Positions 52,091 through 60,538 of a stretch of 64,000 nt of DNA are shown here, one piece after another. The stretch spans positions 1-64,000 of the forward strand of contig CAYFOM010000004.1 in assembly GCA_964344765.1 (NCBI GenBank). Direction: 5' to 3'. A model generated the notes under the pieces. The model saw only the letters and a list, made by a program, of their open reading frames with translations, was not told the origin of the DNA and did not search any database. Within the stretch, counting starts at the first letter, position 1; the number at the start of each line of letters is the position of its first letter. This DNA is from JACNIZ01 sp964344765 (GTDB lineage: Bacteria; Planctomycetota; UBA1135). The translations under genes were made by a program, and so were the position numbers.

Positions 52091-52121
52091 AACGCGGTAG
52101 CTTTGGCTGCCGCGTTTTTTT
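52091..52121 (+). terminator. Rho-independent terminator after tRNA-Lys
   Basis: AACGCGGTAGC / GCTGCCGCGTT stem (one G-T or T-G wobble), loop of TTTG, followed by a run of seven T. It starts 4 bp after the tRNA CCA and is the clearest intrinsic terminator in the window. Confidence 0.85.
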
Positions 52122-52142
52122 GTTTTTGGGTTTATGTGGGGG

Positions 52143-52218
52143 TGTTTTGGGACCTCCTTCCGCGGCAAGGGGTACGGGCTTCGCCGTACCAAAAGCCGCG
52201 GAAGGAGGTCCCAAAACA
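52143..52218. repeat. 76-bp palindrome with perfect 24-bp arms
   Basis: The left arm 52143-52166 (TGTTTTGGGACC... to CGCGGC) is the exact reverse complement of 52195-52218. Inside lies a second perfect 7-bp stem, GGTACGG (52171-52177)/CCGTACC (52184-52190), with loop GCTTCG. No T-run follows. It could be a REP-like or MITE-like element, a strong bidirectional hairpin between the plus-strand tRNA unit and the minus-strand genes, or an mRNA 3'-end protector. Confidence 0.8.
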
Positions 52219-52298
52219 CAGGACATACACACGAACCAAAAAGACCACAAGGAACGCTACCGCGTTGCTCGGGCTGTGGAGATTGCATTTGGATGCGG

Positions 52299-52991
52299 TT
52301 ATTCGGGGAGGCGGGTTAGGCCGGGGGATAGGCCTAGTCTTGGGAGGAAGGGGATTTTTAGTTGGGGGGGCCAGAGAGATAGGCCGGCGGTTAGGCCTAT
52401 GAGGTGGATTTCTAGGCCTTGTTGGTAGCCGAGGGAGGCGCCTAGGGGGAGGGTGTCTAGGTGGAGGCCGTCGCGGCTGGGGGTGATGCCGGCGCTGAGG
52501 GTGGTGGTGTAGTTTTTGCCTACGGCGTTGTGGGGGAGCTCTACGTCTAGGCCGGGCACGTCGTTGATGATGCGGGCGGCGTAGGTATTGGAGTTTGGAC
52601 CTGGGTAGGCTCGGTAGTGGAAGTCTTGGGCGTGGATTTGGGCGGCTTGTTGGATGTGGGGGATCATGTTGGCGGCGTCGCTTAGTAGGTAGACGGCTAG
52701 CAGTTCGACGTCGCGGCCCCAGCGCACGTTGTGGGTGGCTACCGACGGGTGGATCTTTTCGGTTTTGGGTTCGGTGTTGGCTTCTACGCGGGTCCAGTTT
52801 TCGTCGCCTTGGTTGCGGTATTCAATCCACACGTGACTGGCGAAGCGGCTGTACCACGGTTCGCTGTCGGGGATGCGCACCGACTTAACGACGACGATGT
52901 CGATGTCGGCTTGCGGAAGGTAGGTTGGCGATATGGACGCGCAAGCTGTGAGCAACAGCAGCGCGCAGGCGGTGGCGATACGGGTCAGCAT
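52299..52991 (-). CDS. DUF3750-like putative lipoprotein
   Basis: A 230-residue protein with a lipoprotein signal (MLTRIATACALLLLTAC, Cys17). The mature part contains SRFASHVWIEYRNQGDENWT, RWGRDVELLAVYLL, and HYRAYPGPNSNTYAARIIN, which resembles the DUF3750 family of inner-membrane-associated lipoproteins; function unknown. Its start overlaps the end of the radical SAM gene by 7 bp. Codon choice in the C-terminal half is C-rich in third positions with many CTA leucines, unlike the neighbours. Confidence 0.65.
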   Translation of the reverse strand: MLTRIATACALLLLTACASISPTYLPQADIDIVVVKSVRIPDSEPWYSRFASHVWIEYRNQGDENWTRVEANTEPKTEKIHPSVATHNVRWGRDVELLAVYLLSDAANMIPHIQQAAQIHAQDFHYRAYPGPNSNTYAARIINDVPGLDVELPHNAVGKNYTTTLSAGITPSRDGLHLDTLPLGASLGYQQGLEIHLIGLTAGLSLWPPQLKIPFLPRLGLSPGLTRLPE

Positions 52992-53947
52992 GTAGCCAGC
53001 AATTTACCTTGCCAGCTGCTGCGTTCACGCAGAATGTTTTCAATGCGTGAGTGCACCGAGCCGCGGCCGGGCCACGGTTTGGGCGCTAAATATTCTTCGG
53101 GCGGGGCTTCGGCAACTAAGCGGTGCACGACGACTTCGGGCGGCAGCACTTCGACGGCGTCGGCGATCATTTGCGCGTAGCTTTCGGCGTCGAGCAATTC
53201 GATGCCGCCGTCCATCCATTGCTTCGCCAATTGGGTGCGTTTCAACACCATCAGTTGATGGAACTTGATGCCGTGAACCTGGGCGTTGCGTGCCGCTTCC
53301 ACCTGGCGCAGTAAGCCGCCCTCTTTTTCACCGGGCAAGCCGGCAATGCAGTGGCAGATCTTTTGCAAGCCGTATTCGTCGGCAAGTTCGCAGGCGCGGT
53401 AGAACGAATCCAGCGTGTCGTAGCGGCCGATGCGTTTTTGAACCTCGTCATCGGCGGTCTCCAAACCGAATTCCACCCATACTTGATCGAAGGATTCGGT
53501 TTGAGCGGCGATCAGTTCGGCGGCTTCACGGCTGAAGCAATCCGGGCGTGTGCCGATCGACAAGATCGGTGCGACATCCGACCAAGTGTTCATTTGTTCC
53601 AAACCCGCCGCCAGCGGATCCAGATCGGGATAAGTGTTGGAGTAGGACTGGAAGTACAAGATCGCCGCCGGGCCCTCTGGGTTCAGCCTGCGTACTCGTT
53701 TCAAACCCTCGGCCCACTGCACATCCAGCGATTCGGCGCGTTTGGCCGCGCCGGTGCCGCTGCCTGACACAGTGCAATAAATGCAGCCGCCGAAACCCTT
53801 CTCGCCGTCGCGATTCGGGCAGGTCAAACCCAGGTCCAGCATTACCCGGCGCAGGCGTCGGCCATACACGCCCTTCAAGTACCGGCCCAGACTAAGAACC
53901 GGTTTTTCCGAACAAGGTTTTGCAGAGGATCGGGAAACCGGCTCCAT
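52985..53947 (-). CDS. TIGR01212-family radical SAM protein (YhcC-like)
   Basis: A 320-residue protein. The cluster-binding motif is LGLTCPNRDGEKGFGGCIYC (about residues 39-58), the wide C-x(n)-GGCxxC arrangement characteristic of the YhcC/TIGR01212 group, followed by AILYFQSYSNTYPDLDPLA (about 94) and VWVEFGLETADDEV (about 155). It belongs to the Elp3-like branch of radical SAM enzymes; the substrate is not established for the family. TAGAAT lies 6 nt before the ATG on the minus strand. Confidence 0.9.
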   Translation of the reverse strand: MEPVSRSSAKPCSEKPVLSLGRYLKGVYGRRLRRVMLDLGLTCPNRDGEKGFGGCIYCTVSGSGTGAAKRAESLDVQWAEGLKRVRRLNPEGPAAILYFQSYSNTYPDLDPLAAGLEQMNTWSDVAPILSIGTRPDCFSREAAELIAAQTESFDQVWVEFGLETADDEVQKRIGRYDTLDSFYRACELADEYGLQKICHCIAGLPGEKEGGLLRQVEAARNAQVHGIKFHQLMVLKRTQLAKQWMDGGIELLDAESYAQMIADAVEVLPPEVVVHRLVAEAPPEEYLAPKPWPGRGSVHSRIENILRERSSWQGKLLATC

Positions 53948-53953
53948 GTCACT

Positions 53954-53959
53954 ATTCTA
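53954..53959 (-). promoter_or_regulatory. Candidate -10 TAGAAT (leaderless)
   Basis: On the minus strand TAGAAT ends 6 nt before ATG 53947 of the radical SAM gene. No Shine-Dalgarno is present. Confidence 0.45.
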
Positions 53960-54043
53960 TCCTTCCGTCCCCGGCGCACGGCTCCGCCATCCCTGCCGTG
54001 ATTCTCCTTGCGGCGCTCCCGCCGGCCGCCCAACTTTCCCTCG

Positions 54044-56029
54044 ATGAGCAAACTCCAACCCGTTCCGGTCGTCATCGGCACCGCTGGTCATATCGACCAC
54101 GGCAAAAGCGCGTTGATTGAAGCGCTGTGCGGAACTCATCCGGACCGGTGGCAAGAGGAGCAGGAGCGCGGCATCACGCTGGATTTGGGCTACGCGCAGA
54201 TGGCCTACGACGACGGCTTCGAAATCGGTTTCGTCGACGTGCCCGGCCACGAAAGGTTGGTGCGCAAAATGGTTGCCGGCGCTACCGGAATGGGCGCCGC
54301 AATTTTGGTGATTGCCTGCGACGACGGCGTGATGCCGCAAACGCGCGAGCACTTTGAGGTGTTGCAATTGCTCGGCCTGAAGCACGGCATCATTGCACTG
54401 AGCAAAGCCGACTTGGCCGACGAAGAAACGTTGGAGCTCGCCACCGCCGATGTCGAAGAATTGATTGACGGTACAACATGGCAAAACGTGCCCATCGTTC
54501 CTGTCAGTGCGCACAGCGGCGACGGCATGGATGCGATGCGTATCGCATTACGGAAAATGGCGGAAGCGGCACGTGATCGCATGGAGCAATCGCCTCATGC
54601 ATTCCGCATGCCGATTCAACGCAGTTTTGCCCTGCACGGAGCCGGCACCGTCGCCACCGGTGTTTGTGCAAGTGGCACCCTTGAGGAGGGACAAACCCTA
54701 GAAGTGGTTCCTGGTGGAAAAACCAGTCGCGTACGCCGCGTGCATGTTCACGGGCGTGACGCCGGTGTTGCCCAACCTGGATTGCGCACCGCGGTCAACC
54801 TTCCCGACTTCGACGCCGAGGATTGCGCGCGCGGTCACGTGCTTGCGGCACCCGGTAGCTTGGCGGAAGGCAGTTTGCTGCGTGTTGCCGTGCAGCTGTT
54901 GCCGAATGTAAGGCCGCCCAAGCATGCCAGTGAGGTGCAAGTACTAGCCGGAACCGCCGCAGTGGAAGGCAAGATTTTCCTGCCGCCAGATTTTGGGCAA
55001 ATCGCGCAGTCATCGGCTGCTGAGCCGGACCAAGAAGAGGATTCGCCCTCAAGCCGCGTCGCGCTGCATTTGGTGGATCTAGAACTTAGCCACCCGCTTG
55101 CGCTTGTACCCGGCGAACGCTTGCTCTTGCGCCGGCCTAGCCCAGGGATGAACTTAGGAGCAGGTCGTTTTCTTGCCTTTGCACGCCATCGGTTGCGTCG
55201 CAAGGACAAACAAGAACGCGAATCGCTGCAACGCTTAGCCGAGGCGGTGGATCATCCTTTGGATTTGTTGGTGCGCTACCTGGAGCAACCCGGCGTCGGC
55301 GAGCAGGATGTGGCCAATATCGCCAAGCACTTGGGTTGGCAGGCACAAGCGACGGCTGAATTGTTGAAGCGATCTTGTGCCAACGGCAGCGTGCGCGAGA
55401 TGTCGGCCGGACGTTTTTTGGGCATGGGGCAGGCCGGCCAATTGGCGCAAGAGGTGCAAGGCATTTTGGCTCATTGGCGCAACGCCCATCCGCACCGCGT
55501 TCGCATTCCGGTGGGACGGCTGCGCGAGCGCTTGGGCAAAAAGAAGTTCCCCAGTCTGCAAAAGCTGCAGGACTTTGAAATCGAAGTATTGGGTTTGCAG
55601 CGCCAACCCGGTTTGCATTGGGGCATTGTTGGTGCCGAACCATCGGAAGATTGGTTGGCCGACGCGGATCGCATCGCCGGCGCTTTGGGGGCAGGAGCGC
55701 TTTCGCCGCCGTCGGTACAGGATCTGGCTGCGCAATTGGGTTTGGAAGAGGATCGCGTGCAAGCAGTCGTCGAGCTGCTTCAAGACCAAAGCCAAGCTTT
55801 GTTAATCGACGGCACCTTGGTTTTTGCGGTGTCCGCTATCGAGGAACTTCGCTCCCTGGTGGTGGAGCAGCTTCAAGGCGATGGATTGCAGATTCCGGTG
55901 ATTCGCGATCGCTTCGGAACCACGCGCAAGTTCTTGATGCCGCTGCTCGAATTTTTAGACGAGCGCGGGGTTACTGCGCGGCGTGGGGGGAACCGCATTC
56001 TGCGCGACGCCGACGCACCGCTTCTTTAA
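54044..56029 (+). CDS. selB: Selenocysteine-specific elongation factor SelB
   Basis: ATG 54044 gives 661 residues; it brings Sec-tRNA to UGA codons flagged by a SECIS hairpin. GTPase motifs: G1 GTAGHIDHGKSALIEAL (about 12), G2 EQERGITLDLGYAQM, G3 FVDVPGHERLVRKM (about 64), G4 ALSKADLAD. Beta-barrel domains II-IV follow (VRRVHVHGRDAGVAQPGLRT), then winged-helix repeats from about residue 400, including RFGTTRKFLMPLLEFLDERG at the end, which bind the SECIS RNA. It implies that the organism decodes selenocysteine, though selA, selD and tRNA-Sec are not in the window. It overlaps the convergent gene by 59 bp. Confidence 0.93.
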   Translation: MSKLQPVPVVIGTAGHIDHGKSALIEALCGTHPDRWQEEQERGITLDLGYAQMAYDDGFEIGFVDVPGHERLVRKMVAGATGMGAAILVIACDDGVMPQTREHFEVLQLLGLKHGIIALSKADLADEETLELATADVEELIDGTTWQNVPIVPVSAHSGDGMDAMRIALRKMAEAARDRMEQSPHAFRMPIQRSFALHGAGTVATGVCASGTLEEGQTLEVVPGGKTSRVRRVHVHGRDAGVAQPGLRTAVNLPDFDAEDCARGHVLAAPGSLAEGSLLRVAVQLLPNVRPPKHASEVQVLAGTAAVEGKIFLPPDFGQIAQSSAAEPDQEEDSPSSRVALHLVDLELSHPLALVPGERLLLRRPSPGMNLGAGRFLAFARHRLRRKDKQERESLQRLAEAVDHPLDLLVRYLEQPGVGEQDVANIAKHLGWQAQATAELLKRSCANGSVREMSAGRFLGMGQAGQLAQEVQGILAHWRNAHPHRVRIPVGRLRERLGKKKFPSLQKLQDFEIEVLGLQRQPGLHWGIVGAEPSEDWLADADRIAGALGAGALSPPSVQDLAAQLGLEEDRVQAVVELLQDQSQALLIDGTLVFAVSAIEELRSLVVEQLQGDGLQIPVIRDRFGTTRKFLMPLLEFLDERGVTARRGGNRILRDADAPLL

Positions 56030-56792
56030 CGCGTTCCGGCGTGCTGATTTCATACCAGTCGCCGTCGTGCAGGTAAGCGCGCGCAGTCACGCCGTCGGCC
56101 ATTGCCGGGAACATGCCGTGACGCAACATGCAGAGCACCTGTTGAGGATTATCTTCGCGTGCTTGTTGCAGATAGGGCAGCCAGGCTGGGTCGGGGCGGC
56201 AAATGCCGGTGAAGACGGCAACTCCATGCGTGGTTGAATTCGACGCTTCCAAACCCGCGCCGCCTCCGCTCGAAGTCATCTTTGCGGCTTCCGATTTCGC
56301 CAGCAAGCCGCTGATGTTGAAGTTTTCGTCGAAGCGCAGGCCTCCGAAATCCGACAGCTTGGATTGGCTGTGCAAAACCAAAGTTCCGACCGGCTGTTGC
56401 ACAACAACTTTCAAGTCGACGTCGCCAAACTGTTTGGCGTTTATGATCAAATCCGGTAGTGAACCATTGCGTTGGTAATACTCCAATAAAGTTCCACCCG
56501 TGCCGAGTAATTCGGGCTCTTCAATAAAATTCAGTCGATTGCGCTCTTCAATCGGCCCATCGGCGCGGTCATCGCCGTATTCCTTCAACGCAAAACAAGC
56601 GTGTTCCAACACCTGGTCGGGAAGCCAGTGCATGTTGACCCACATGTTGCCGATGCCGCTTTGGATCAAACGCCCGATCATAAATTTAAGCGGCGTGGTA
56701 TCGCCGATGGGCACGCATGCTTTGGCGTATTGATCGCGAATCCCTTGCAAGCGGGTAGCTTTGCCGGCGGCGAGCAATAAGGCGGACTTCAT
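55971..56792 (-). CDS. Sugar-1-phosphate nucleotidyltransferase, MurU-like
   Basis: ATG 56792 gives 273 residues (a TTG at 56801 is less likely). The N-terminus SALLLAAGKATRLQGIRDQY is the nucleotidyltransferase P-loop-like motif, followed by KACVPIGDTTPLKFMI, EPELLGTGGTLLEYY (about 96) and INAKQFGDVDL. The gene follows, 44 bp on, a kinase resembling AmgK. In Pseudomonas AmgK and MurU turn recycled MurNAc into UDP-MurNAc, bypassing de novo synthesis. MurU identity rests mainly on this pairing, so mannose- or glucose-1-phosphate transfer remains possible. Confidence 0.75.
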   Translation of the reverse strand: MKSALLLAAGKATRLQGIRDQYAKACVPIGDTTPLKFMIGRLIQSGIGNMWVNMHWLPDQVLEHACFALKEYGDDRADGPIEERNRLNFIEEPELLGTGGTLLEYYQRNGSLPDLIINAKQFGDVDLKVVVQQPVGTLVLHSQSKLSDFGGLRFDENFNISGLLAKSEAAKMTSSGGGAGLEASNSTTHGVAVFTGICRPDPAWLPYLQQAREDNPQQVLCMLRHGMFPAMADGVTARAYLHDGDWYEISTPERVKEAVRRRRAECGSPHAAQ

Positions 56793-56836
56793 CGCGACCA
56801 ATTACAGGGGACGGGCTTCATCGCGAACTTCAAAGC

Positions 56837-57823
56837 CTATTGCGATGACGTCTGGGCTTCGAGTTTGAGCTTCCACGCGCGCGGACACGGCGGTTGGATT
56901 TGCTGCCACACTTCGCGATAAATCCGCGTGCCGGGCACGTCGGTCATCAGTTGGGCGGCGGCGGCATGAGCGCGATGAGCGGCGGGTACATAATCGATGC
57001 GGCCAATTAACAACATGCGACCGAATGTGCCGAGCGCTTTTAGTACGCGTTGCAATGCGGTGGAGCGGTATTGGATCAGCGTTTGCTCGGGGCTTAAGCC
57101 CAAGCGCATGCCCAAACCTTTGACGCCTTGTTGAATCAGCGTTTGGACTTCAGGCGATAGGTCGACGTACGCATCGGTGGCCAACGACGCGAAGTCGTAA
57201 AACACCGGGCCGGGGCGCAGATCTTGATGATCGAGCAACGCTAGGCCGCCGTCATCGGTTAGCAACACATTGCGCGAGTGGAAGTCGCGGTGTTGCAGGC
57301 TCCATGGTCCGCTACTCGCGGCATCGGCCAAGGCCTCTGCGGCATGGCGAAGCTCGGCGCGCAAGTTGGGCGTGATTTTGAGCGAGCATGCGCCTTCTAA
57401 ATAGGCGTCGCGGAATAACTCCAACTCGCGGCGAAACAAGGCAGCATCTAAGGCCATCGCGCGATTGGGATGCCGCGGCGGCAAATCCTGGAAGGCAAAG
57501 CGATGCCACATGCCCATCAATTGGCGGTAAGCATCTTGGTGGGGGTCGTCGGCAAGATGACGGTCGCCGAGGTCTTCGACCAAATAGGCGCCATCGATGA
57601 TTTCGCCAATGCGCGGAACCGGCACCTGACATTGCTGCAAAAAACGCGTGGTCGCTTCGGGCGCAGGATCGGGCGACGTCACCCGCAGCCAGCCATGCAC
57701 GTCGGCATTTTCGCTGCGGAAGTAACGGCGCAAACCGGCTTCCGGAGTTAAGCAGTCGCCGTGAATTTCTCCGCGCAGCCAAGCGCGATGGGAATCGTTA
57801 GTGTTTGAATTTGTGTTGCTCAT
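56837..57823 (-). CDS. AmgK-like sugar kinase (APH fold)
   Basis: A 328-residue APH-fold kinase. The catalytic segment SLQHRDFHSRNVLLTDDG (about 194-211) followed by LALLDHQDLRPGPVFYDFAS and LATDAYVDLS matches the pattern of AmgK, the anomeric MurNAc/GlcNAc kinase (HRDYHSRN...DFQDA..GP..YD..SL..D). The length also fits (about 330). It lies directly upstream of the MurU-like gene, supporting a peptidoglycan sugar salvage role in the cytoplasm. Confidence 0.82.
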   Translation of the reverse strand: MSNTNSNTNDSHRAWLRGEIHGDCLTPEAGLRRYFRSENADVHGWLRVTSPDPAPEATTRFLQQCQVPVPRIGEIIDGAYLVEDLGDRHLADDPHQDAYRQLMGMWHRFAFQDLPPRHPNRAMALDAALFRRELELFRDAYLEGACSLKITPNLRAELRHAAEALADAASSGPWSLQHRDFHSRNVLLTDDGGLALLDHQDLRPGPVFYDFASLATDAYVDLSPEVQTLIQQGVKGLGMRLGLSPEQTLIQYRSTALQRVLKALGTFGRMLLIGRIDYVPAAHRAHAAAAQLMTDVPGTRIYREVWQQIQPPCPRAWKLKLEAQTSSQ

Positions 57824-57847
57824 TGCCGGGCCAGATCAGGTGGGGCT

Positions 57848-58711
57848 TCAGGCCGTGGCGAGGGGATAGAGCGGAAGGTCGGGCATGACGCGGCTGGATG
57901 CTTGCAGCGATTGATGCAGCAGTTCACCGGCCGGCGTTTCGCCTTTGGAGTAATCGCGAATTTCAATCGCGCCATATCCGTCGAAGTCGATGTCTTCGAG
58001 GCATTGATAAATCGCCGGCCAATCCAAATTGCCGTCGCCCGGCGCGCGGTGTTGATCGCCGCCGCCGTCGTTGTCGTGCAAATGCATGTGGGTCAAGCGC
58101 GGCGCCGAGCGGCGAATGATATCGACCACATCGCCTTCCAAATTGGCATGGCCGACGTCGAGGCAAATGCCGCCCCATGGTCCGGCTTGCACGTCGTCGA
58201 GCAGTTGCAGAATGGCGTCGACCGAGGTGCCGGCCGAGGTCAGATTCTCCAACGCGATGACCACCTCGCATTCGGCGGCAATTGGCAGCAATTCTTCCAT
58301 CGACGCCCGCGCCAATGCGAAGGTCTGATCGGTCCATTCGTCCGACGGCCAACCCATATGCAACACCGCTTGGCCGGCACCCAAGATCGACGCGGCGCGC
58401 AATCCGTCGGCGGTGCCGTCGATGGCTTCGCGCCGGGCGACCGGGTCGGGGTCGGTCAGCGACCAGCGGATGTTGCGCTCGAGCAAATCCGGCACCGACG
58501 GGTAGAGCGGCAGGTGCACGCTGGAGGCGGACAAACCATGGGCTCCCAGCCGACCGCGGAAATCGCGCATCGCCTCGCCGTCGCGCCAGGGCAAGTGCGG
58601 CTTGGCCAGCCACACCTCCAAGCTGGACAGCGGGCACTCGGCCATCGCCTGCAAAGCACTTTGCCCGAGCGGGTTGTACACAAACAGATGTGTCGAAAGG
58701 CTTAACCGCAT
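57848..58711 (-). CDS. Sugar phosphate isomerase/epimerase (xylose-isomerase-like TIM barrel)
   Basis: A 287-residue AP-endonuclease-2/xylose-isomerase-like barrel. Candidate metal ligands lie in strand-end positions: Glu in VVIALENLTSAG (about 154), Asp/His in GICLDVGHANLEG (about 184), His in THMHLHDNDG (about 212), and Glu in GYGAIEIRDY (about 256). Members isomerise or epimerise sugars or inositols, or cut DNA; the substrate here is unknown. It heads the three-gene minus-strand run with the AmgK/MurU-like genes, 24 bp before the kinase, so a link to sugar salvage is plausible. Confidence 0.83.
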   Translation of the reverse strand: MRLSLSTHLFVYNPLGQSALQAMAECPLSSLEVWLAKPHLPWRDGEAMRDFRGRLGAHGLSASSVHLPLYPSVPDLLERNIRWSLTDPDPVARREAIDGTADGLRAASILGAGQAVLHMGWPSDEWTDQTFALARASMEELLPIAAECEVVIALENLTSAGTSVDAILQLLDDVQAGPWGGICLDVGHANLEGDVVDIIRRSAPRLTHMHLHDNDGGGDQHRAPGDGNLDWPAIYQCLEDIDFDGYGAIEIRDYSKGETPAGELLHQSLQASSRVMPDLPLYPLATA

Positions 58712-58719
58712 CGTTTCGC

Positions 58720-58726
58720 TATCCTA
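58720..58726. promoter_or_regulatory. Shared bidirectional -10-like heptamer TATCCTA
   Basis: Between the divergent ATGs at 58711 (minus) and 58735 (plus), 23 bp apart, TATCCT on the plus strand (58720-58725) and TAGGAT on the minus strand (58726-58721) each lie exactly 9 nt from their start codon. It is the reverse complement of the heptamer at 24156-24162. Confidence 0.45.
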
Positions 58727-58734
58727 GTAAGACC

Positions 58735-60276
58735 ATGTGGTCGATTTCTGTGCTGCTCCTGAGCCTGCTGCTTCCCCAGCAGGGCGACCCCACCGTACGC
58801 GATTTCAAACGCTATTTCAAAAAGACCAAGGATCCGGTGCAGCGCGTCGAGTTTGTGCACTCGCTGGAAGACATCGATGACGAGGGCGTGGCCAAGGTGC
58901 TGCTGCCGGTTTTGAAGGACAAGGACCCCGCCGTAGCCGGGGCAGCAGCCGAGGTGATTGCCCAATTGCCTTCGGAAAAATCGCGCGCACCGTTGATGAA
59001 GGTGGTCGAGAAGGGCAAACCGGCCGAGCAAGTCGGTCCGATTTTGCGCGCCGCGAGTAAATCCAAGTGGTTGGAGTTTCTGCCGATTATTCGCCCGCAC
59101 CTCACTCACAAAGAAGATGGCGTGCGCCTGTGGGCGGTGCGCAGCGTAGGCAGCATGCGCGACGGCGAATCGCTGCCGCAGGTGATCGAAGCCGCTGGCA
59201 GCGACGACAACCCGTTGGTGCGCGTCGCCGCGATCGAATCGATGGTGCAACTCAGCGCCGGTCACACCGACGAGTGCCTGCCGCCGTTATTGGCCGCGAT
59301 AGATGACAAAAACACCAGCGTGCAAGTCGCCGGTTGCCTAGCTTTACGCACCGTCCGTCACCGCGATGCCATCGCACCGTTGATCGACCTGTGGCAAAAC
59401 GGCAGCGGATTGGTGCTGCAGCACATCTATCCGACGCTGATGGAAATCACCGACATGCAGTACGGCGCCGACGCCGCGCAATGGAAGCGTTGGTGGGACC
59501 GGGCACAGGGCGATTTCAAGATCCCGTCGGACGAGCAGTTGGCCAAACGGCGGGAAGAACGCGCCAAAACCGCGCTGCTTTACGTGCCGGAAGCCACATC
59601 GGCGTCCTTTGCCGGCATCTCCACGCCCAGTCGCGAAGTGGTCTTCGTCATCGACGTTTCGGGTTCGATGGAGGACTCGGTGCTGGAGCGCGATAAGTTC
59701 CGCAAAGCCGGCCACAATCGCTTCGAGAAAATGGAGATCATCAAAAAAGAGCTCAGCGAGGCGATCAAAGGATTGGAAGGCAACGTGCGCTTCACCGTGC
59801 ACGCTTTTGCCACCGAAGTGCATTCCTGGCGCGACAAATTGGTTCCCGCCAACGCGTTGAACAAGAAGTCGGCATTGGAATTTGTGCGCAAGTTGAAGCC
59901 CATCGGCGGCTCGGCTGCCAAAGCGCGGGCGGCGGCAGGGCTGAAGGGATCGGCCAACGTCGATGCCGGTCGCACCAACACCTACGCCGCACTGATGGCC
60001 GGCTTAGGCGTGACCGATGAAAAAACCAGGTTGGCGGTCACCCGCGATTCGTCGGCCGACGTCGGCGAGCAAGGTGACACGCTGTTCTTCTTCTCGGACG
60101 GCCTGCCAACGGTAGGCGAAATGGTCGACACCGACGAGATCCTGACCGCGATCAGCAAATTCAACGAGTTTCGCCGCATTTCGATCCATGCCGTTGCCAT
60201 TGGCGACTTTAAAAAGACCTGGATGCGCAATTTGGCCCTTCAGAATAGTGGCCAATTTGTCGATCTTGGACGATAA
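58735..60276 (+). CDS. Secreted HEAT-repeat and von Willebrand A domain protein
   Basis: ATG 58735 gives 513 residues (a longer frame to 58282 lies over the divergent gene). A short signal (MWSISVLLLSLLLPQQGDP) is followed by HEAT/PBS-lyase-like helical repeats (about 30-250, for example VLLPVLKDKDPAVAGAAAEV) and a VWA domain from about 300. MIDAS residues are present: FVIDVSGSMED (DxSxS, about 304), GRTNTYAAL (Thr, about 420) and FFFSDGLPTVG (Asp, about 455). It probably binds a protein ligand through a divalent metal, outside the cytoplasm. Such HEAT-VWA proteins are common in planctomycetes. Confidence 0.85.
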   Translation: MWSISVLLLSLLLPQQGDPTVRDFKRYFKKTKDPVQRVEFVHSLEDIDDEGVAKVLLPVLKDKDPAVAGAAAEVIAQLPSEKSRAPLMKVVEKGKPAEQVGPILRAASKSKWLEFLPIIRPHLTHKEDGVRLWAVRSVGSMRDGESLPQVIEAAGSDDNPLVRVAAIESMVQLSAGHTDECLPPLLAAIDDKNTSVQVAGCLALRTVRHRDAIAPLIDLWQNGSGLVLQHIYPTLMEITDMQYGADAAQWKRWWDRAQGDFKIPSDEQLAKRREERAKTALLYVPEATSASFAGISTPSREVVFVIDVSGSMEDSVLERDKFRKAGHNRFEKMEIIKKELSEAIKGLEGNVRFTVHAFATEVHSWRDKLVPANALNKKSALEFVRKLKPIGGSAAKARAAAGLKGSANVDAGRTNTYAALMAGLGVTDEKTRLAVTRDSSADVGEQGDTLFFFSDGLPTVGEMVDTDEILTAISKFNEFRRISIHAVAIGDFKKTWMRNLALQNSGQFVDLGR

Positions 60277-60282
60277 TGCATG

Positions 60283-60311
60283 TTGCCAACGCTGGGCGGA
60301 GGCCCCATAAT
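60283..60311 (+). promoter_or_regulatory. tRNA-Pro promoter
   Basis: TTGCCA (60283-60288), a 17-bp spacer, CATAAT (60306-60311). Each box matches 5 of 6 consensus bases, 15 bp before the tRNA. This is the best sigma70-type promoter in the window. Confidence 0.75.
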
Positions 60312-60326
60312 GTCCGGCCCTTGGAT

Positions 60327-60403
<77 letters not shown>

Positions 60404-60538
60404 CCCTTAGACCAAACCAGTGATCGGTCTTTGCTAGATCCAAGCGATTTTGTTGGATTGTTTTATGTGAGTGGTGCAACCGCACCCTACCAGGCTCACT
60501 AGCGAAGAACTCCTGGTACTCCTCAGAGGAGGAGCTTC
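60404..60538 (+). promoter_or_regulatory. rho leader region
   Basis: The 135 bp between tRNA-Pro and rho hold two hairpins: GTGAG...CTCAC (about 60468-60498), enclosing GGTGC/GCACC, and CTCCTC (60519-60524) opposite the purine-rich ribosome-binding site AGAGGAGGAG (60525-60534). The second could mask translation initiation. Rho genes are often autoregulated through the leader; that is inference here. Confidence 0.35.
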
